Shown here one piece after another: positions 26,909-36,297 of a stretch of DNA of 64,000 nucleotides (the first letter of the stretch is position 1; each line of letters starts with the position of its first letter). Position numbers and translations under genes: made by a program. The notes beneath the pieces were generated by a model. The model was not told the origin of the DNA. It searched no databases and saw nothing but the letters and a program-made list of their open reading frames with translations. Source of the DNA: Sphingobium sp. B2D3C (lineage in GTDB: Bacteria; Pseudomonadota; Alphaproteobacteria; Sphingomonadales; Sphingomonadaceae); contig NZ_JAOQOK010000001.1 of NCBI RefSeq assembly GCF_025961835.1, positions 2,170,001-2,234,000 on the forward strand, read 5' to 3'.

Positions 26909-26950
26909 CCCCGGACGCGCGGCCTGCGTAAGAGGCAGGCGCGCTCCGGG
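26909..26950. terminator. Bidirectional GC-rich hairpin, terminator-like
   Basis: CCCGGA...TCCGGG with inner GCCTGC...GCAGGC pairs form a long imperfect stem between two converging genes. There is no clear U-tract, so intrinsic termination is only likely. Confidence 0.5.
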
Positions 26951-26962
26951 TCCGATCTATCC

Positions 26963-27829
26963 TCAGTCTTCGTCCGGTACGGCCAGGGTCGCGCCGAAAT
27001 CGAACGGCTTGGCCTCCGGCATCGCGGCCATCAGGGCCTTGAAGCGCTCTTCCACATTGTCTTTCCAATTACCGTGCGTCGCCACGTACAGCGTATTGTT
27101 GCGGATCGCGTCGACGATCATGTCGCCCACTTCCGTCGGTTCCATCCAGGTGTCGGACACGACGCGCTTGGCGAGCTGATCCTCCGTCTGCGCGAGGCCG
27201 CTGCCCGAGCGGAAACGCTCCGGCCGGTTCTGGCCGGATTCATGGATGCGGCTCTTGATCGGGCCGGGCATCAGCACGGTCACGCCGATATTGTCCTGCG
27301 CCATGCTGTCGCGGATCGATTCAGACAGGGTGATGACCCCCGCCTTCGCCACCGCATAAATGGCCATGAAGCTCGGCATCGGCGTCAGCCCGGCCAGCGA
27401 CGCGGTGTTGACGATGTGGCCACCCTTGCCCCGCCGGCGCATGCCGGGCGTAAATTCCATGATGCCGTTGATCGGCCCCATGAGATTGACGCCGATGCCA
27501 TAGTCCCAATCGGCATAGGTGGCCTGATCGAACGGGCCGGACGGATCGATGCCGGCATTGTTGATCAGGATTTCCGGTCCGCCCATCACGGCCTCGCATT
27601 CCTTGGCGGCCTCGCGCATCTGGTCGCGGTCGGACACGTCGAGCCGCATGGTGTGGACATTGCGGCCCTGCTGGCGTTCCTCGAAAAATGCCTTGGCTTC
27701 ATCGAGATGGTCCTGGCGGATATCGGCCAGCACCAGCCTGGCGCCATTGGCGAGCAGCTGCTGGGCAATGCCGAAGCCGATCCCGCTCGCTCCGCCCGTG
27801 ATGAACGCCGTCGTGCCCGCAATCTCCAT
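26963..27829 (-). CDS. Short-chain dehydrogenase/reductase (SDR)
   Basis: A 288-residue classical SDR: cofactor motif TGGASGIGFG (about 10-19), ADIRQ after the second strand, NNAG at about 87-90, catalytic Ser in NTASLAGL, Tyr and Lys in AIYAVAKAGV, and PGP after strand six. The Asp in LADIRQD at the end of beta-2 suggests NAD(H) preference. The substrate is unknown. The start at 27829 is supported by AGAGGAAAG 4-12 bases upstream. It lies downstream of the thermonuclease-like gene on the same strand. Confidence 0.88.
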   Translation of the reverse strand: MEIAGTTAFITGGASGIGFGIAQQLLANGARLVLADIRQDHLDEAKAFFEERQQGRNVHTMRLDVSDRDQMREAAKECEAVMGGPEILINNAGIDPSGPFDQATYADWDYGIGVNLMGPINGIMEFTPGMRRRGKGGHIVNTASLAGLTPMPSFMAIYAVAKAGVITLSESIRDSMAQDNIGVTVLMPGPIKSRIHESGQNRPERFRSGSGLAQTEDQLAKRVVSDTWMEPTEVGDMIVDAIRNNTLYVATHGNWKDNVEERFKALMAAMPEAKPFDFGATLAVPDED

Positions 27830-27972
27830 GGCTTTCCTCTCCAAACCCGGCGCCTCGCCGGCTTGCTCAAACTGATCCATCGGCCGATGCTGCGCCCGGC
27901 CGCTCCTCCAATCTCATCCAGCAAATCCGGACAGAGTCAACAGTGGCCGTCGCCTGCGGGGTCGCTGGCCGG

Positions 27973-28437
27973 TCAGGATCGCGGATGCGCGGCGCGCCAG
28001 ACCGAGGGCGTCTCGAACGTGCCACGCCAGATGCCGCGCCGGGCGGAACGGGCAGCCTCCTCTTCCTGCCGATAGGTGCCGGGGCCGCGCCCGAGGTTGC
28101 TGATCGCCCAGCCACGCGCCACCATGATCACGCCGATGTCCGCGATCCGGGTGGTGGCGCAGGTCGCCACGGCGCGGCCATATTGGTCCGTCGTCCGGGA
28201 CTCGCAGCTGAGCCCACCGCCGCGCACCAGCGCCAGCAGCGCGTCGCGCGCCTGCGTGCCACAGTCCCAGGGCTGGCCGGCCGCATCCTGGCAACGCTGG
28301 TTCAGTTCGACCGCGTCAATGTCCGCGATGCGCACGATCCGCGGGCCGATCCGCAGGCTATCGCCATCCATCACATGCACGCGCGTGCCATCGGCGGCCT
28401 CGATCCATTCGGGCGGCGCACGGAGCAGGGCCAGCAC
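27973..28437 (-). CDS. Thermonuclease-like (SNase-fold) protein, start uncertain
   Basis: A protein of at least 154 residues with SNase-type features: GTRVHVMDGDSLRIG, VRIADIDAVELNQRC, TDQYGRAVATC and VARGWAISNLGRG. The Asp/Arg/Glu catalytic set is partly recognisable but activity is not assured. The first standard start in frame is GTG 28437. The 16 codons before it (28438-28485) encode LARLGSLALLAFLLI, a membrane segment that would make sense as the true N-terminus, yet no ATG, GTG or TTG is found there. The start codon or the sequence may be unusual. Confidence 0.65.
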   Translation of the reverse strand: MLALLRAPPEWIEAADGTRVHVMDGDSLRIGPRIVRIADIDAVELNQRCQDAAGQPWDCGTQARDALLALVRGGGLSCESRTTDQYGRAVATCATTRIADIGVIMVARGWAISNLGRGPGTYRQEEEAARSARRGIWRGTFETPSVWRAAHPRS

Positions 28438-28553
28438 GATCAGCAGAAACGCCAGAAGAGCCAGCGAACCAAGCCGCGCAAGCCATCGTCGGCCCGGCCT
28501 GCCGGCTAATCCCTGGAAACCCCTGCGCCGTCGGGCAGGTCTGGTGCGGATGA

Positions 28554-29117
28554 TCAGTGCTTGTGATCGCTGGCCATGGACTGCACGGCGGCCAGCGTGT
28601 TCTTCACATGGTCGCGATAGTCGAGTGCGCTATGCACATAGACGATCCGGCCCGCCGGGCTGATAACATAGGAGGTGCGGTCCGTCTTGCCCGCAAAGGC
28701 GGGATTGTCCGCCTTGAGCGCCACGTCGTAATTGGTGATGAGACGCGGCCCGGCCGAGGCCACCGCGAACTTGCTCCCGCACGCCTCTGTGGAGAAACGC
28801 TGCAGAACGTCGACCGGGTCGGCGGACATGCCGATCACCGTGGCGCCGGCCTTCTTGAACGCATCCGCCTGATCGGCAAACTCCTTGGTTTCCGCCGTGC
28901 AGCCCTTGGTGAAGGCTGCGGGGAAGAAGTAGAGCACGACCGGGCCTTTCTTCAGCGCATCAGAAAGCTTGACGCTGAACACCTTGCCGGCGAGCGCACC
29001 GCGCGTCTCGAAATCCGGCGCCTTGGCGCCGACCGGCAGCGCCGCCTGCGCGCCGCTGCCGAGCAGGGCGCCGCCCAGCATCGCAACCATGACTGCCTTC
29101 GATGCTTTGCCGAACAT
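28554..29117 (-). CDS. Exported peroxiredoxin (AhpC/TSA, BCP-like)
   Basis: A 187-residue protein with a signal peptide (SKAVMVAMLGGALLGSGAQA) and a peroxiredoxin domain: VLYFFPAAFTKGCTAETKEF with the peroxidatic Cys, and a second Cys in STEACGSKF as likely resolving Cys. It should reduce hydroperoxides in the periplasm. The start at 29117 gives a clean signal peptide, so the longer frame to 29189 was rejected. It is divergent from recF. Confidence 0.85.
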   Translation of the reverse strand: MFGKASKAVMVAMLGGALLGSGAQAALPVGAKAPDFETRGALAGKVFSVKLSDALKKGPVVLYFFPAAFTKGCTAETKEFADQADAFKKAGATVIGMSADPVDVLQRFSTEACGSKFAVASAGPRLITNYDVALKADNPAFAGKTDRTSYVISPAGRIVYVHSALDYRDHVKNTLAAVQSMASDHKH

Positions 29118-29204
29118 ATGCCCATTCCCGTCTGCTGACTCACGATCCGCACAATCTGCCATAGAAGCCCTTGGCGTGCCAGCCCTCACCGGTTACGAGC
29201 AGCC

Positions 29205-30272
29205 ATGGCGATCGACCGCCTTGCCCTCACCAATTTCCGCAATCATGCCGACGCCCTGATTGTGCCCGCCGCGCCGATGATCGTCCTGACCGGCGAGAAT
29301 GGCGCGGGGAAGACCAACATCCTCGAGGCGATTTCGCTGCTGGCGCCGGGGCGCGGCCTGCGCGGCGCGGCCCTGCGCGACATGGCGCGGCAGAGCGGGC
29401 CGGGCGGCTTCGCGGTCGCCGCGCGATTGGGCGATGCCGCCTTGGGGACCGGCACCGACCCTGATGCGCCGGACAAGCGGCAAGTGCGGATCGACGGGCG
29501 CGCCTCACCGGCCAATGCGCTCTCGACCCGCGTGGCGCTGAGCTGGCTGACGCCGGCGATGGACCGCCTGTTTCTGGACAGCCCCGGTGGACGCCGCCGG
29601 TTCCTGGACCGGCTGGTGCTGGCCCAGGCGCCATCGCACGCCCATCACAGCGCACGCTACGAGGCCGCGATGCGCGCGCGCAATGCCCTGCTGGGAGAAG
29701 ACGGGCCGGCCGACCCGGACTGGCTCGCCGCGCTGGAAGCCCGCATGGCGGAGCATGGCGCCGTGATCGATGCCGCGCGGCGGGCGCTGATCGCCGAACT
29801 GGAAGAAGAGATCGCCCGCAGCGCGCAGCATCTCTTCGCCCGGCCGACCTTGAGGCTGACCGGCGAGCCATTCGAGGAGGGCGCCCTTGCCGCTCGGCTG
29901 CGCTCGGCGCGGACGGGAGACCGGGCAGCGGGGCGGACACTTGTCGGCCCGCATCGCGCCGATCTGCTGGTCACGCATGAAGCCAAGCAGCAGGATGCGG
30001 CGCTGTGCTCGACAGGGGAGCAAAAGGCGCTGCTGCTCAGCATCATGCTGGCCCACGCCCAATTGGTCGGTACACAGAGCGGGCGACCGCTCATCATCCT
30101 GCTGGACGAGGTGGCCGCCCATCTCGATCCGACGCGCCGCCATGCCCTGTTCGAGCGGTTGCGCGCCAGCGGCGGGCAGGTGTGGATGACCGGGACGGAG
30201 GCCGATCTGTTCAACGGGCTGGAACAGGCGACCTATTTGCGGGTGGAGGCGGGGCAGGTCATTCCGGGGTGA
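29205..30272 (+). CDS. recF: Recombination mediator RecF
   Basis: A 355-residue SMC-like ATPase that loads RecA at single-strand gaps. It starts MAIDRLALTNFRNHADALIV; Walker A GENGAGKTN lies near residue 30, the signature CSTGEQKALLLSIMLAHAQL near 265 and Walker B LIILLDEVAAHLD near 297. Family length is normal. It is not next to dnaA or dnaN here, as is usual in alphaproteobacteria. Confidence 0.95.
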   Translation: MAIDRLALTNFRNHADALIVPAAPMIVLTGENGAGKTNILEAISLLAPGRGLRGAALRDMARQSGPGGFAVAARLGDAALGTGTDPDAPDKRQVRIDGRASPANALSTRVALSWLTPAMDRLFLDSPGGRRRFLDRLVLAQAPSHAHHSARYEAAMRARNALLGEDGPADPDWLAALEARMAEHGAVIDAARRALIAELEEEIARSAQHLFARPTLRLTGEPFEEGALAARLRSARTGDRAAGRTLVGPHRADLLVTHEAKQQDAALCSTGEQKALLLSIMLAHAQLVGTQSGRPLIILLDEVAAHLDPTRRHALFERLRASGGQVWMTGTEADLFNGLEQATYLRVEAGQVIPG

Positions 30273-30533
30273 TCAAGCGGCGTGGGCGAAGCGCGGCTAT
30301 TACGCCTTTTCCCGCAAGCGGACTTTTCAGACACGGCATCATTGCTGACCGCCCTCCGTTCGTCCTGAGTAGCTGCTGAGCCTGTCGAAGCGGCGTATCG
30401 AAGGTGCAGTCCATGACTGAGATGCTTCGATACGGTGGAGGGTGGCGAAGTCGGCTTCCCCCCACATGAGCCGATGGTCGTGCGCTCTGACCAAGTCGAT
30501 AGTGGACAACGCCCTCGCGAACTCTGTCCTCGT
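30273..30533. repeat. Intergenic region with a degenerate REP-like repeat
   Basis: This 261-base gap between converging recF and the dGTPase gene has CGTATCGAAG at 30394-30403 and its complement CTTCGATACG at 30425-30434. They are preceded by TTCGTCCTGAGTAGCTGCTG and GAGCCTGTCGAAG (30358-30390). Sequences built on TTCGTCCTGAG...CTGTCGAAG are a second common REP type in sphingomonads. No gene is seen. Confidence 0.5.
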
Positions 30534-31688
30534 TTAGGAGACCCCGAAAATCTCCTGATGCGCACGCTCGGCGAAGCGATCGGTCATGCCAGCGATATAG
30601 TCCGCGATATGGCGGCTGCGCTCGGGCTCGGCGGCGCCGCAACTGGCATCCCAGGCGGTCCCCATCAGCGCAGGATCGGCCTGATAGGCGCGAAACAGGT
30701 CGGTGACGATCACCCGCGCCCGCCCGGCGGCGGCAAACTGCGTCGGATGATGATAGAGATTGGCGTACATGAAGCGCTTGAGCTGGCGCTCGTCCTCCCG
30801 CATCGCATCCGAGAAGGCGACCATGGCCTGTCCGGCGCCCCGCACGGCTGAGACATCGGCCTGCTCCAGCCCATGCAGGCGCAGGTTTTCGCGCGTGGTC
30901 ATGATGAGATCGTTGACCATGATGCCAATCTGGTCGCGGATCAGTTCCCGCAACAGCTGCTCGGCCGGCAGATCGGGATAGCGCGCGGTGACCTGCTCCC
31001 AGCAGCGGCGGACGAACGGCGCTTCCAGAAGCTGTTCGAGCGTTAGAATGCCGGCGCGCAGGCCATCGTCGATATCATGATTGTCATAGGCGATATCGTC
31101 GGCAAGGGCCGCGACCTGCGCTTCCAGCGACGGCCAGCTTTCGAGTTCCAGCGGAAAGGCGGCATCGATCTGCTGCATTGCCCAGTTGGGGGCCAGCACC
31201 GGGCCGTTATGCTTGGCCAGCCCCTCCATCATCTCCCAGCTCAGATTGAGGCCGGGGAAGCGGGGATAGGCATTTTCCAGCAAAGCCAGCGTGCGCAGGC
31301 AATGGGCGTTATGATCGAAGCCGCCCTGCCCGGCCAGCGCCTCTTCCAGCGCATCCTCCCCGGCATGGCCGAACGGGGGATGGCCGATATCGTGAGCGAG
31401 GCAGAGCGCCTCGGTCAGATCCTCATTGAGGCCCAGCACCCGTGCGATCGTCCGCCCGATCTGCGCGACCTCAAGGCTGTGCGTCAGGCGGACGCGATAA
31501 TGGTCGCCATCGGGTGCGACGAACACCTGCGTCTTGTGGCGCAGGCGACGAAAGCTGATCGAGTGAATGATCCGGTCGCGGTCGCGCTGGAAAATGTCGC
31601 GTGGTCCGCGCGCCTCGCCACCCGGCTCGGCATGTTGACGACCCCGGCTGCGCGCCGGGTCACAGGCATAGGGGGCGAGCACGCTCAC
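30534..31688 (-). CDS. dgt: dGTP triphosphohydrolase-like HD-domain protein
   Basis: A 384-residue HD-domain protein of the deoxyguanosinetriphosphatase-like group: [13 protein letters not shown], the metal site [15 protein letters not shown] near residue 105, and later [14 protein letters not shown]. Family members hydrolyse dNTPs to the nucleoside and triphosphate. The start is GTG 31688, in a GTGA overlap with the stop of the TPR-SPOR gene. It is therefore the last gene of the division gene run, a place where I would not expect it; in related bacteria it is often beside argS. Confidence 0.88.
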   Translation of the reverse strand: MSVLAPYACDPARSRGRQHAEPGGEARGPRDIFQRDRDRIIHSISFRRLRHKTQVFVAPDGDHYRVRLTHSLEVAQIGRTIARVLGLNEDLTEALCLAHDIGHPPFGHAGEDALEEALAGQGGFDHNAHCLRTLALLENAYPRFPGLNLSWEMMEGLAKHNGPVLAPNWAMQQIDAAFPLELESWPSLEAQVAALADDIAYDNHDIDDGLRAGILTLEQLLEAPFVRRCWEQVTARYPDLPAEQLLRELIRDQIGIMVNDLIMTTRENLRLHGLEQADVSAVRGAGQAMVAFSDAMREDERQLKRFMYANLYHHPTQFAAAGRARVIVTDLFRAYQADPALMGTAWDASCGAAEPERSRHIADYIAGMTDRFAERAHQEIFGVS

Positions 31689-33364
31689 TGCGTGCCGATC
31701 TTGCTGACTTCCTCGCCGGCTTCGCTTTGCCAGAAGAACGCATCGCCACCCGCCTTGCGCAATTCGGTGACCACCGCCCGCGCATCCTCGGGGCGACGGA
31801 AGGGGCCGATCAGCAGGCGGCGCGTCTCGCCCCAGGTGGCCGTCCAGCCATCCTGCCCGGCAATCGTATCGCCATAGGTCCGGCGCAAACGGCGCAGATC
31901 GAAGGCCAGCGCAGCCGGGTCACGACCTGCCGCCAATTGCACCCAGTTGCGCGAGGGATTGGCCGCCAGCTTGGCCTTGCGCTCGGCCTCGGCCTTGCGT
32001 TCGGCCTCCGCCTTGGCGCGCGCCTCGGCATCCGCTTTGGCCTTGGCCTGCTGCGCGGCTGCCGCGACCCGGCGCTGCTCCTGAATCCGCGCGACAGCGC
32101 TCAGATCCGCGACGGCGACCTGTCGGCGCTCGCCTTCCGGCACTTCGAGCGCCTGCAGCGTGTCGCCAAGCGATCGCACCGGCTGCGGCACGGGCGCAGG
32201 TGCGGGTGCCGGTGTCGGCGCAGACGCCACCGGGGCCGGCGTGCTGGGTGCCGCCGGCGCCACGGCAGCGACCGTCGTCGGCGCAGGATTGGTTACGCGA
32301 CTGGCCGGCTGTGTGGCGGGAGCGGATGATGGAGCCGGGCGCGTCGACTGCGGCGCGGGGGCGCGCGCGGCGGTCTGCACCGGCTGTTGCGGCGGTGGGG
32401 ATGCTGCCGGAGCAGGCGGTGGCGGCGGTGGAAGCGGCTGGGCCGCTGCCGCCGTGGGTGCTGGTTGCTGAGCCTGAGCCTGCGACGCGCGGCGCGCGGC
32501 CTGCTGCGCGGCCCGTCGTTCTGCCGCCGTCTGACGCCGGCCGCCCCGCTCGCGCTCGGTGGTAGCGGCAACCTGCGTATCGCGGTTCCGCGCCGGCTCG
32601 GGTGCAGCCAAGCGGAGGACATCCGCCGGATACTCGCCATAATGGACCGCGGAGACCTTCTGGCTCGCGGTCAGCAGCGGCAGGCGCTGCAGATAGGGTT
32701 CGAGCGCGTCGGCAAGGCCCTTCGGCAGCGTCGTCTGCGCAATGGAGCGCGCCTCGGCCATCTGGCCGTTCATCGCCAGGACGAAGGCGCGGATACGCCA
32801 CGCCTCACGGTCGCCGCTGGTCAGGGCGGGCTTCAGCTGCTGCTCGGATTCCGCGAGATTGCCGGAGACGCCCAGCGAGACCGCATAATTAAGCCGCGCG
32901 GTGTTATCATTGGGATTGGCCTGCAGGACGGCGCGATAATCCTGTTGCGCCTTGGCCTGCTGCCCCGTGAGATCATAAGCCAGCGCGCGCTCGGGCAGAT
33001 GCGCTTGGGCGCTGACACCCAAGGCCGAGGCAGCATCGAAGTTCGCGGCGGCATCGGCGGGCTGCTTGAGGGCAATCTGCACGACCGCCAGACCCAGCCG
33101 GGCGCGGCCGTTGCGCCCGTCGACCATATTGGCGCGCGTGAAGAAGCCATTGGCCGCCTGAATGTCCCCCAGATCGAGCGCGGCCTGGCCGGCGCCCAAC
33201 AGGGCATTCACATCCTGAGGATTACGGGACAGTGAGGCGAGATGGCGGTTGAGCGCGGCTACCGCCTCGGCTGGTGGCGTGGCCTGAACCATCCCGCCGC
33301 TTTGCGCGAACACAGGCGCTGCGATGGCCAGAGAGAGGGCCAGAATGCAGCTGGTCGACTTCAC
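31685..33364 (-). CDS. Exported TPR and SPOR domain protein
   Basis: A 559-residue protein with a signal peptide ([16 protein letters not shown]). TPR-type repeats lie at about 30-230 ([40 protein letters not shown]). A long Pro/Ala/Gln-rich region follows (about 270-420), then an Ala/Glu/Lys coiled stretch and a C-terminal SPOR domain ([20 protein letters not shown] ... [16 protein letters not shown]). SPOR domains bind septal peptidoglycan, so a division or envelope role is likely, consistent with its place 53 bases after ftsZ. The start is GTG 33364 with AGAGGTG upstream. Confidence 0.82.
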   Translation of the reverse strand: MKSTSCILALSLAIAAPVFAQSGGMVQATPPAEAVAALNRHLASLSRNPQDVNALLGAGQAALDLGDIQAANGFFTRANMVDGRNGRARLGLAVVQIALKQPADAAANFDAASALGVSAQAHLPERALAYDLTGQQAKAQQDYRAVLQANPNDNTARLNYAVSLGVSGNLAESEQQLKPALTSGDREAWRIRAFVLAMNGQMAEARSIAQTTLPKGLADALEPYLQRLPLLTASQKVSAVHYGEYPADVLRLAAPEPARNRDTQVAATTERERGGRRQTAAERRAAQQAARRASQAQAQQPAPTAAAAQPLPPPPPPAPAASPPPQQPVQTAARAPAPQSTRPAPSSAPATQPASRVTNPAPTTVAAVAPAAPSTPAPVASAPTPAPAPAPVPQPVRSLGDTLQALEVPEGERRQVAVADLSAVARIQEQRRVAAAAQQAKAKADAEARAKAEAERKAEAERKAKLAANPSRNWVQLAAGRDPAALAFDLRRLRRTYGDTIAGQDGWTATWGETRRLLIGPFRRPEDARAVVTELRKAGGDAFFWQSEAGEEVSKIGTQ

Positions 33365-33382
33365 GGATACACCTCTTCTGTC

Positions 33383-33407
33383 CGGCGGGACGGGTCGCGT
33401 CCCGCCG
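33383..33407 (-). terminator. Hairpin after ftsZ
   Basis: A perfect 9-bp stem (CGGCGGGAC at 33383-33391 with 33399-33407) and 7-base loop lie between ftsZ and the TPR-SPOR gene. No U-tract follows, so it may attenuate transcription or stabilise the ftsZ mRNA end rather than terminate fully. Confidence 0.5.
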
Positions 33408-33416
33408 TGCACAGTT

Positions 33417-34919
33417 TTACTGGTTGTTCTGGCGATTGAGGAAGCGTGGCACCTCAAATTCGGTGCGATCCCGCTCGCTCTCGCTCTCCTCGGCATTGCC
33501 CTGCCGTGCCTGCCCACGGGCCAGCTGCGACATGCGCTCGAACAGCGTGCCGCCGCTCGTACCCTTGCTGGCCGGCTCCTCGGCGGGCTGCGGCGGCTCT
33601 ACCCGAAGCGGCGGCTCGGGCGAGACGCTGTTGTCGAGCACCAGCTCATCCTCGCCGGTGATGTCGTCGAAGGTCGACGCCGCGAAACGCGGGGCGGGCT
33701 TGGGCTCTTCCGGCTTGGGCGCCTGGAAGCTGGCAGGTGCCTCGCTGGTCGGGGCCGGGTTGAACGACTCGTTGCGCGCGGGTGCGACGCCGCCAAGGTC
33801 CAGCCCTTCGTCATAGCGCGGCGCGGGGGCAGCCTCCGGGCGCACGAGATTGGCCGGCGCCGACACGGCAGGAGCGGCCTGACGCGGCGCGGCAGCGACA
33901 CCCACATCGCCCAGCTTGAACGGCTGGCTGCGGGCCTGCGCCGCGGCGCTCGCTTCATTGTCGATGCCCGTCGCGACGACGGAGACCCGGATCTTGCCGT
34001 TCAACTGCTCGTTGAATGCCGAACCCCAGATGATGTTCGCATCGGGATCGACCAGCTCGCGGATGTGGTTGGCCGCCTCGTCGACTTCCATCAGGCGCAT
34101 GTCCTCGCCGCCCACGATGGAGACGATGACGCCCTTGGCGCCACGCATCGAGACGCCATCCAGCAGCGGGTTGGCGATCGCCTTCTCGGCGGCTTCGAGC
34201 GCGCGCCCGTCGCCTTCGGCCTCGCCGGTGCCCATCATCGCCTTGCCCATCTCTTCCATCACGGAACGGACGTCAGCAAAGTCGAGGTTGATGAGGCCAG
34301 GCATGACCATGAGATCGGTGATGCCGCGCACGCCCTGCTGGAGCACTTCGTCGGCCATCTCGAACGCTTCCTTGAAGGTCGTGTTCGGATTGGCGATCAG
34401 GAACAGATTCTGGTTCGGAATGACGATCAGCGTATCGACGTGCTTCTGCAGCTCCTCGATGCCCGAGTCTGCCGAGCGCATCCGGCGCGAGCCTTCAAAG
34501 GTGAACGGCTTGGTGACCACGCCGACCGTGAGAATGCCCTTTTCACGCGCGGCCTTGGCGATGACCGGCGCCGCGCCGGTGCCCGTGCCGCCGCCCATGC
34601 CGGCAGCGATGAAGCACATGTGGACGCCCTCAAGCGCCTCCTGCACTTCCGCAATGGTTTCTTCTGCGGCGGCGCGGCCGATATCGGGGCGCGAACCGGC
34701 GCCGAGACCCTCGGTAATGCGCGGGCCGAGCTGGATGCGGCGTTCCGCGGGAGAGGCATTGAGCGCTTGAGCATCCGTGTTGGCGACAATGAAGTCGACC
34801 CCATCCACGGACGCGCCAATCATGTTGGCAATCGCATTTCCGCCCGCCCCGCCGACGCCGATAACGGTAATCCGCGGCTTCAGCTCGTCCACATGGGGCG
34901 GACCGATTTCAATGCTCAT
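33417..34919 (-). CDS. ftsZ: Cell division GTPase FtsZ
   Basis: The 500-residue tubulin homologue that forms the division ring. The GTP-binding motif [12 protein letters not shown] lies near residue 107, the N-terminus has [10 protein letters not shown], and the T7 loop is [11 protein letters not shown] long Pro/Ala-rich linker (about 330-480) precedes the C-terminal anchor [11 protein letters not shown] that binds FtsA and other partners. ATG 34919 is chosen because GGAGGAG stands just before it; a TTG one codon upstream is not. The 116-base gap to ftsA is the longest in the cluster and probably carries its own promoter. Confidence 0.98.
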   Translation of the reverse strand: MSIEIGPPHVDELKPRITVIGVGGAGGNAIANMIGASVDGVDFIVANTDAQALNASPAERRIQLGPRITEGLGAGSRPDIGRAAAEETIAEVQEALEGVHMCFIAAGMGGGTGTGAAPVIAKAAREKGILTVGVVTKPFTFEGSRRMRSADSGIEELQKHVDTLIVIPNQNLFLIANPNTTFKEAFEMADEVLQQGVRGITDLMVMPGLINLDFADVRSVMEEMGKAMMGTGEAEGDGRALEAAEKAIANPLLDGVSMRGAKGVIVSIVGGEDMRLMEVDEAANHIRELVDPDANIIWGSAFNEQLNGKIRVSVVATGIDNEASAAAQARSQPFKLGDVGVAAAPRQAAPAVSAPANLVRPEAAPAPRYDEGLDLGGVAPARNESFNPAPTSEAPASFQAPKPEEPKPAPRFAASTFDDITGEDELVLDNSVSPEPPLRVEPPQPAEEPASKGTSGGTLFERMSQLARGQARQGNAEESESERDRTEFEVPRFLNRQNNQ

Positions 34920-35035
34920 CAACTATCTCCTCCGGGTGCAAACCGCACCGTCACCTTGTCGGGATTCATGCACCAGATGAGCCGCCAATTCACGTTCTTT
35001 TTAACCGCTCATCCACAATATGTTGCGGCCTGACC

Positions 35036-36295
35036 CTAATAGCCTGCGCGCAACGCCGCGATCAGCCGCTGGACGACCGCTCCGCCGCGCGTCGTGTGGA
35101 CGCGCTGCTCGCGCAAAGGCCGCTGCAGCAGATCCTGCCGCTCCTTCGACGCATAGAGCGCGAGGCCGGCGAGCGTCGCGAAAGCCGGGCCACGATGCGC
35201 CTCGGGCATGGCATCAAGCAGCTTGGGGCGGCCGATCCGAACGGCGCGACCGAGCGCGGTCTGGGCGTAGTCCGCCATGCCCTTGAGCTCCGCGCCACCG
35301 CCGGTCAGCACCACCTGACGCCCGACCGGCGAGTGGAAGCCCATCTCGCCCAGCGCCTTGTTGACCTCAGCCATCAGCCGGTTCAGCCGCTCGCAGATGA
35401 CGCCGACCAATTCGGCGCGAGTCACGCGGCGCGCTTCGGTCTGCTCAGCGCTGCTGGCGGCGGGCGCGATTTCGATGATCTCGCGAAAGTCCCGGCGCGA
35501 CTGCATGGCCGAGCCGTAAAAGCACTTCATGCGCTCGGCCTGGCTGCGGCGAATGCCGAAGGCCGAGGCGATATCGTCAGTCACGTCGGCCGCGCCGATG
35601 GGAATGGATTTGAAGCCCACCAGCATGCCGCCGATGTGCAGCGAGACATTGGTGACGCCCGCCCCGAGCTCGACCAGCGCAACGCCGAGATCGCGCTCTT
35701 CGTCGGAGAGGCAGGCCGCCGCGGTGGCGACCGGCGCAGCGATGATGCTCTGCACATCGAGATAGGCCCCGCGCACGCTTGTTTCGAGATTGCGCAGTGG
35801 CGCGCCATCGGCCAGCACCACATGAATATCCACACCGAGCTGATCGGCATGAAGCCCCATCGGCCGCGCGACGCCGCGCATGCCATCGATGGTGTAGAGC
35901 GTCGGCTGCGCCTGCAGGATGACCCGGCCACCCGGGTCGATCCGCTCGCGCGCCTGATCGTACAGGCTCTCGATATCGGCCTGCTCGATCCGCCGACCGC
36001 CGACATTGATTTCTACTGGCTCGACCTTGCTCTCGATGCTGCCGCCGGAGAAGCTCAGAATGACCTTCTCGATATTGGTGCCGGCGACCTTCTCGGCCTG
36101 CTCGACGGTCTCGCGCACGGCCAGTTCGGTGCGCTCCATGTCGACCACGAAGCCCCGACGCACGCCCCGGCTCTCGCGCTGACCGGTGCCCAGCACCGCC
36201 AGCGTGCCATCCTCCTGCTTGCGCGCGATCAGCGCCGACACCTTCCAGGTGCCGATGTCGATCGCGGTAATCAGCCCATCATTGCGCGCTGCCAT
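35036..36295 (-). CDS. ftsA: Cell division protein FtsA
   Basis: A 419-residue actin-like ATPase that tethers FtsZ to the membrane. The phosphate-1 motif AIDIGTWKVSALI is near the start, GVALVELGAGVTNVSL is phosphate-2, and VVLTGGGAELKGM is near the C-terminus. The tail ends AVVQRLIAALRAGY, an amphipathic helix of the membrane-targeting type. It begins 2 bases after the ftsQ stop. Confidence 0.97.
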   Translation of the reverse strand: MAARNDGLITAIDIGTWKVSALIARKQEDGTLAVLGTGQRESRGVRRGFVVDMERTELAVRETVEQAEKVAGTNIEKVILSFSGGSIESKVEPVEINVGGRRIEQADIESLYDQARERIDPGGRVILQAQPTLYTIDGMRGVARPMGLHADQLGVDIHVVLADGAPLRNLETSVRGAYLDVQSIIAAPVATAAACLSDEERDLGVALVELGAGVTNVSLHIGGMLVGFKSIPIGAADVTDDIASAFGIRRSQAERMKCFYGSAMQSRRDFREIIEIAPAASSAEQTEARRVTRAELVGVICERLNRLMAEVNKALGEMGFHSPVGRQVVLTGGGAELKGMADYAQTALGRAVRIGRPKLLDAMPEAHRGPAFATLAGLALYASKERQDLLQRPLREQRVHTTRGGAVVQRLIAALRAGY

Positions 36296-36297
36296 GC

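Noticed and set aside
34990..35020. TTAA-containing CtrA-like site upstream of ftsZ
   Set aside because: Only one TTAA half is present; the second half at seven bases does not match, so it does not meet the CtrA consensus.
33324..35033. 569-codon plus-strand frame opposite ftsZ and the TPR-SPOR start
   Set aside because: It is the antisense shadow of ftsZ, whose frame is beyond doubt.
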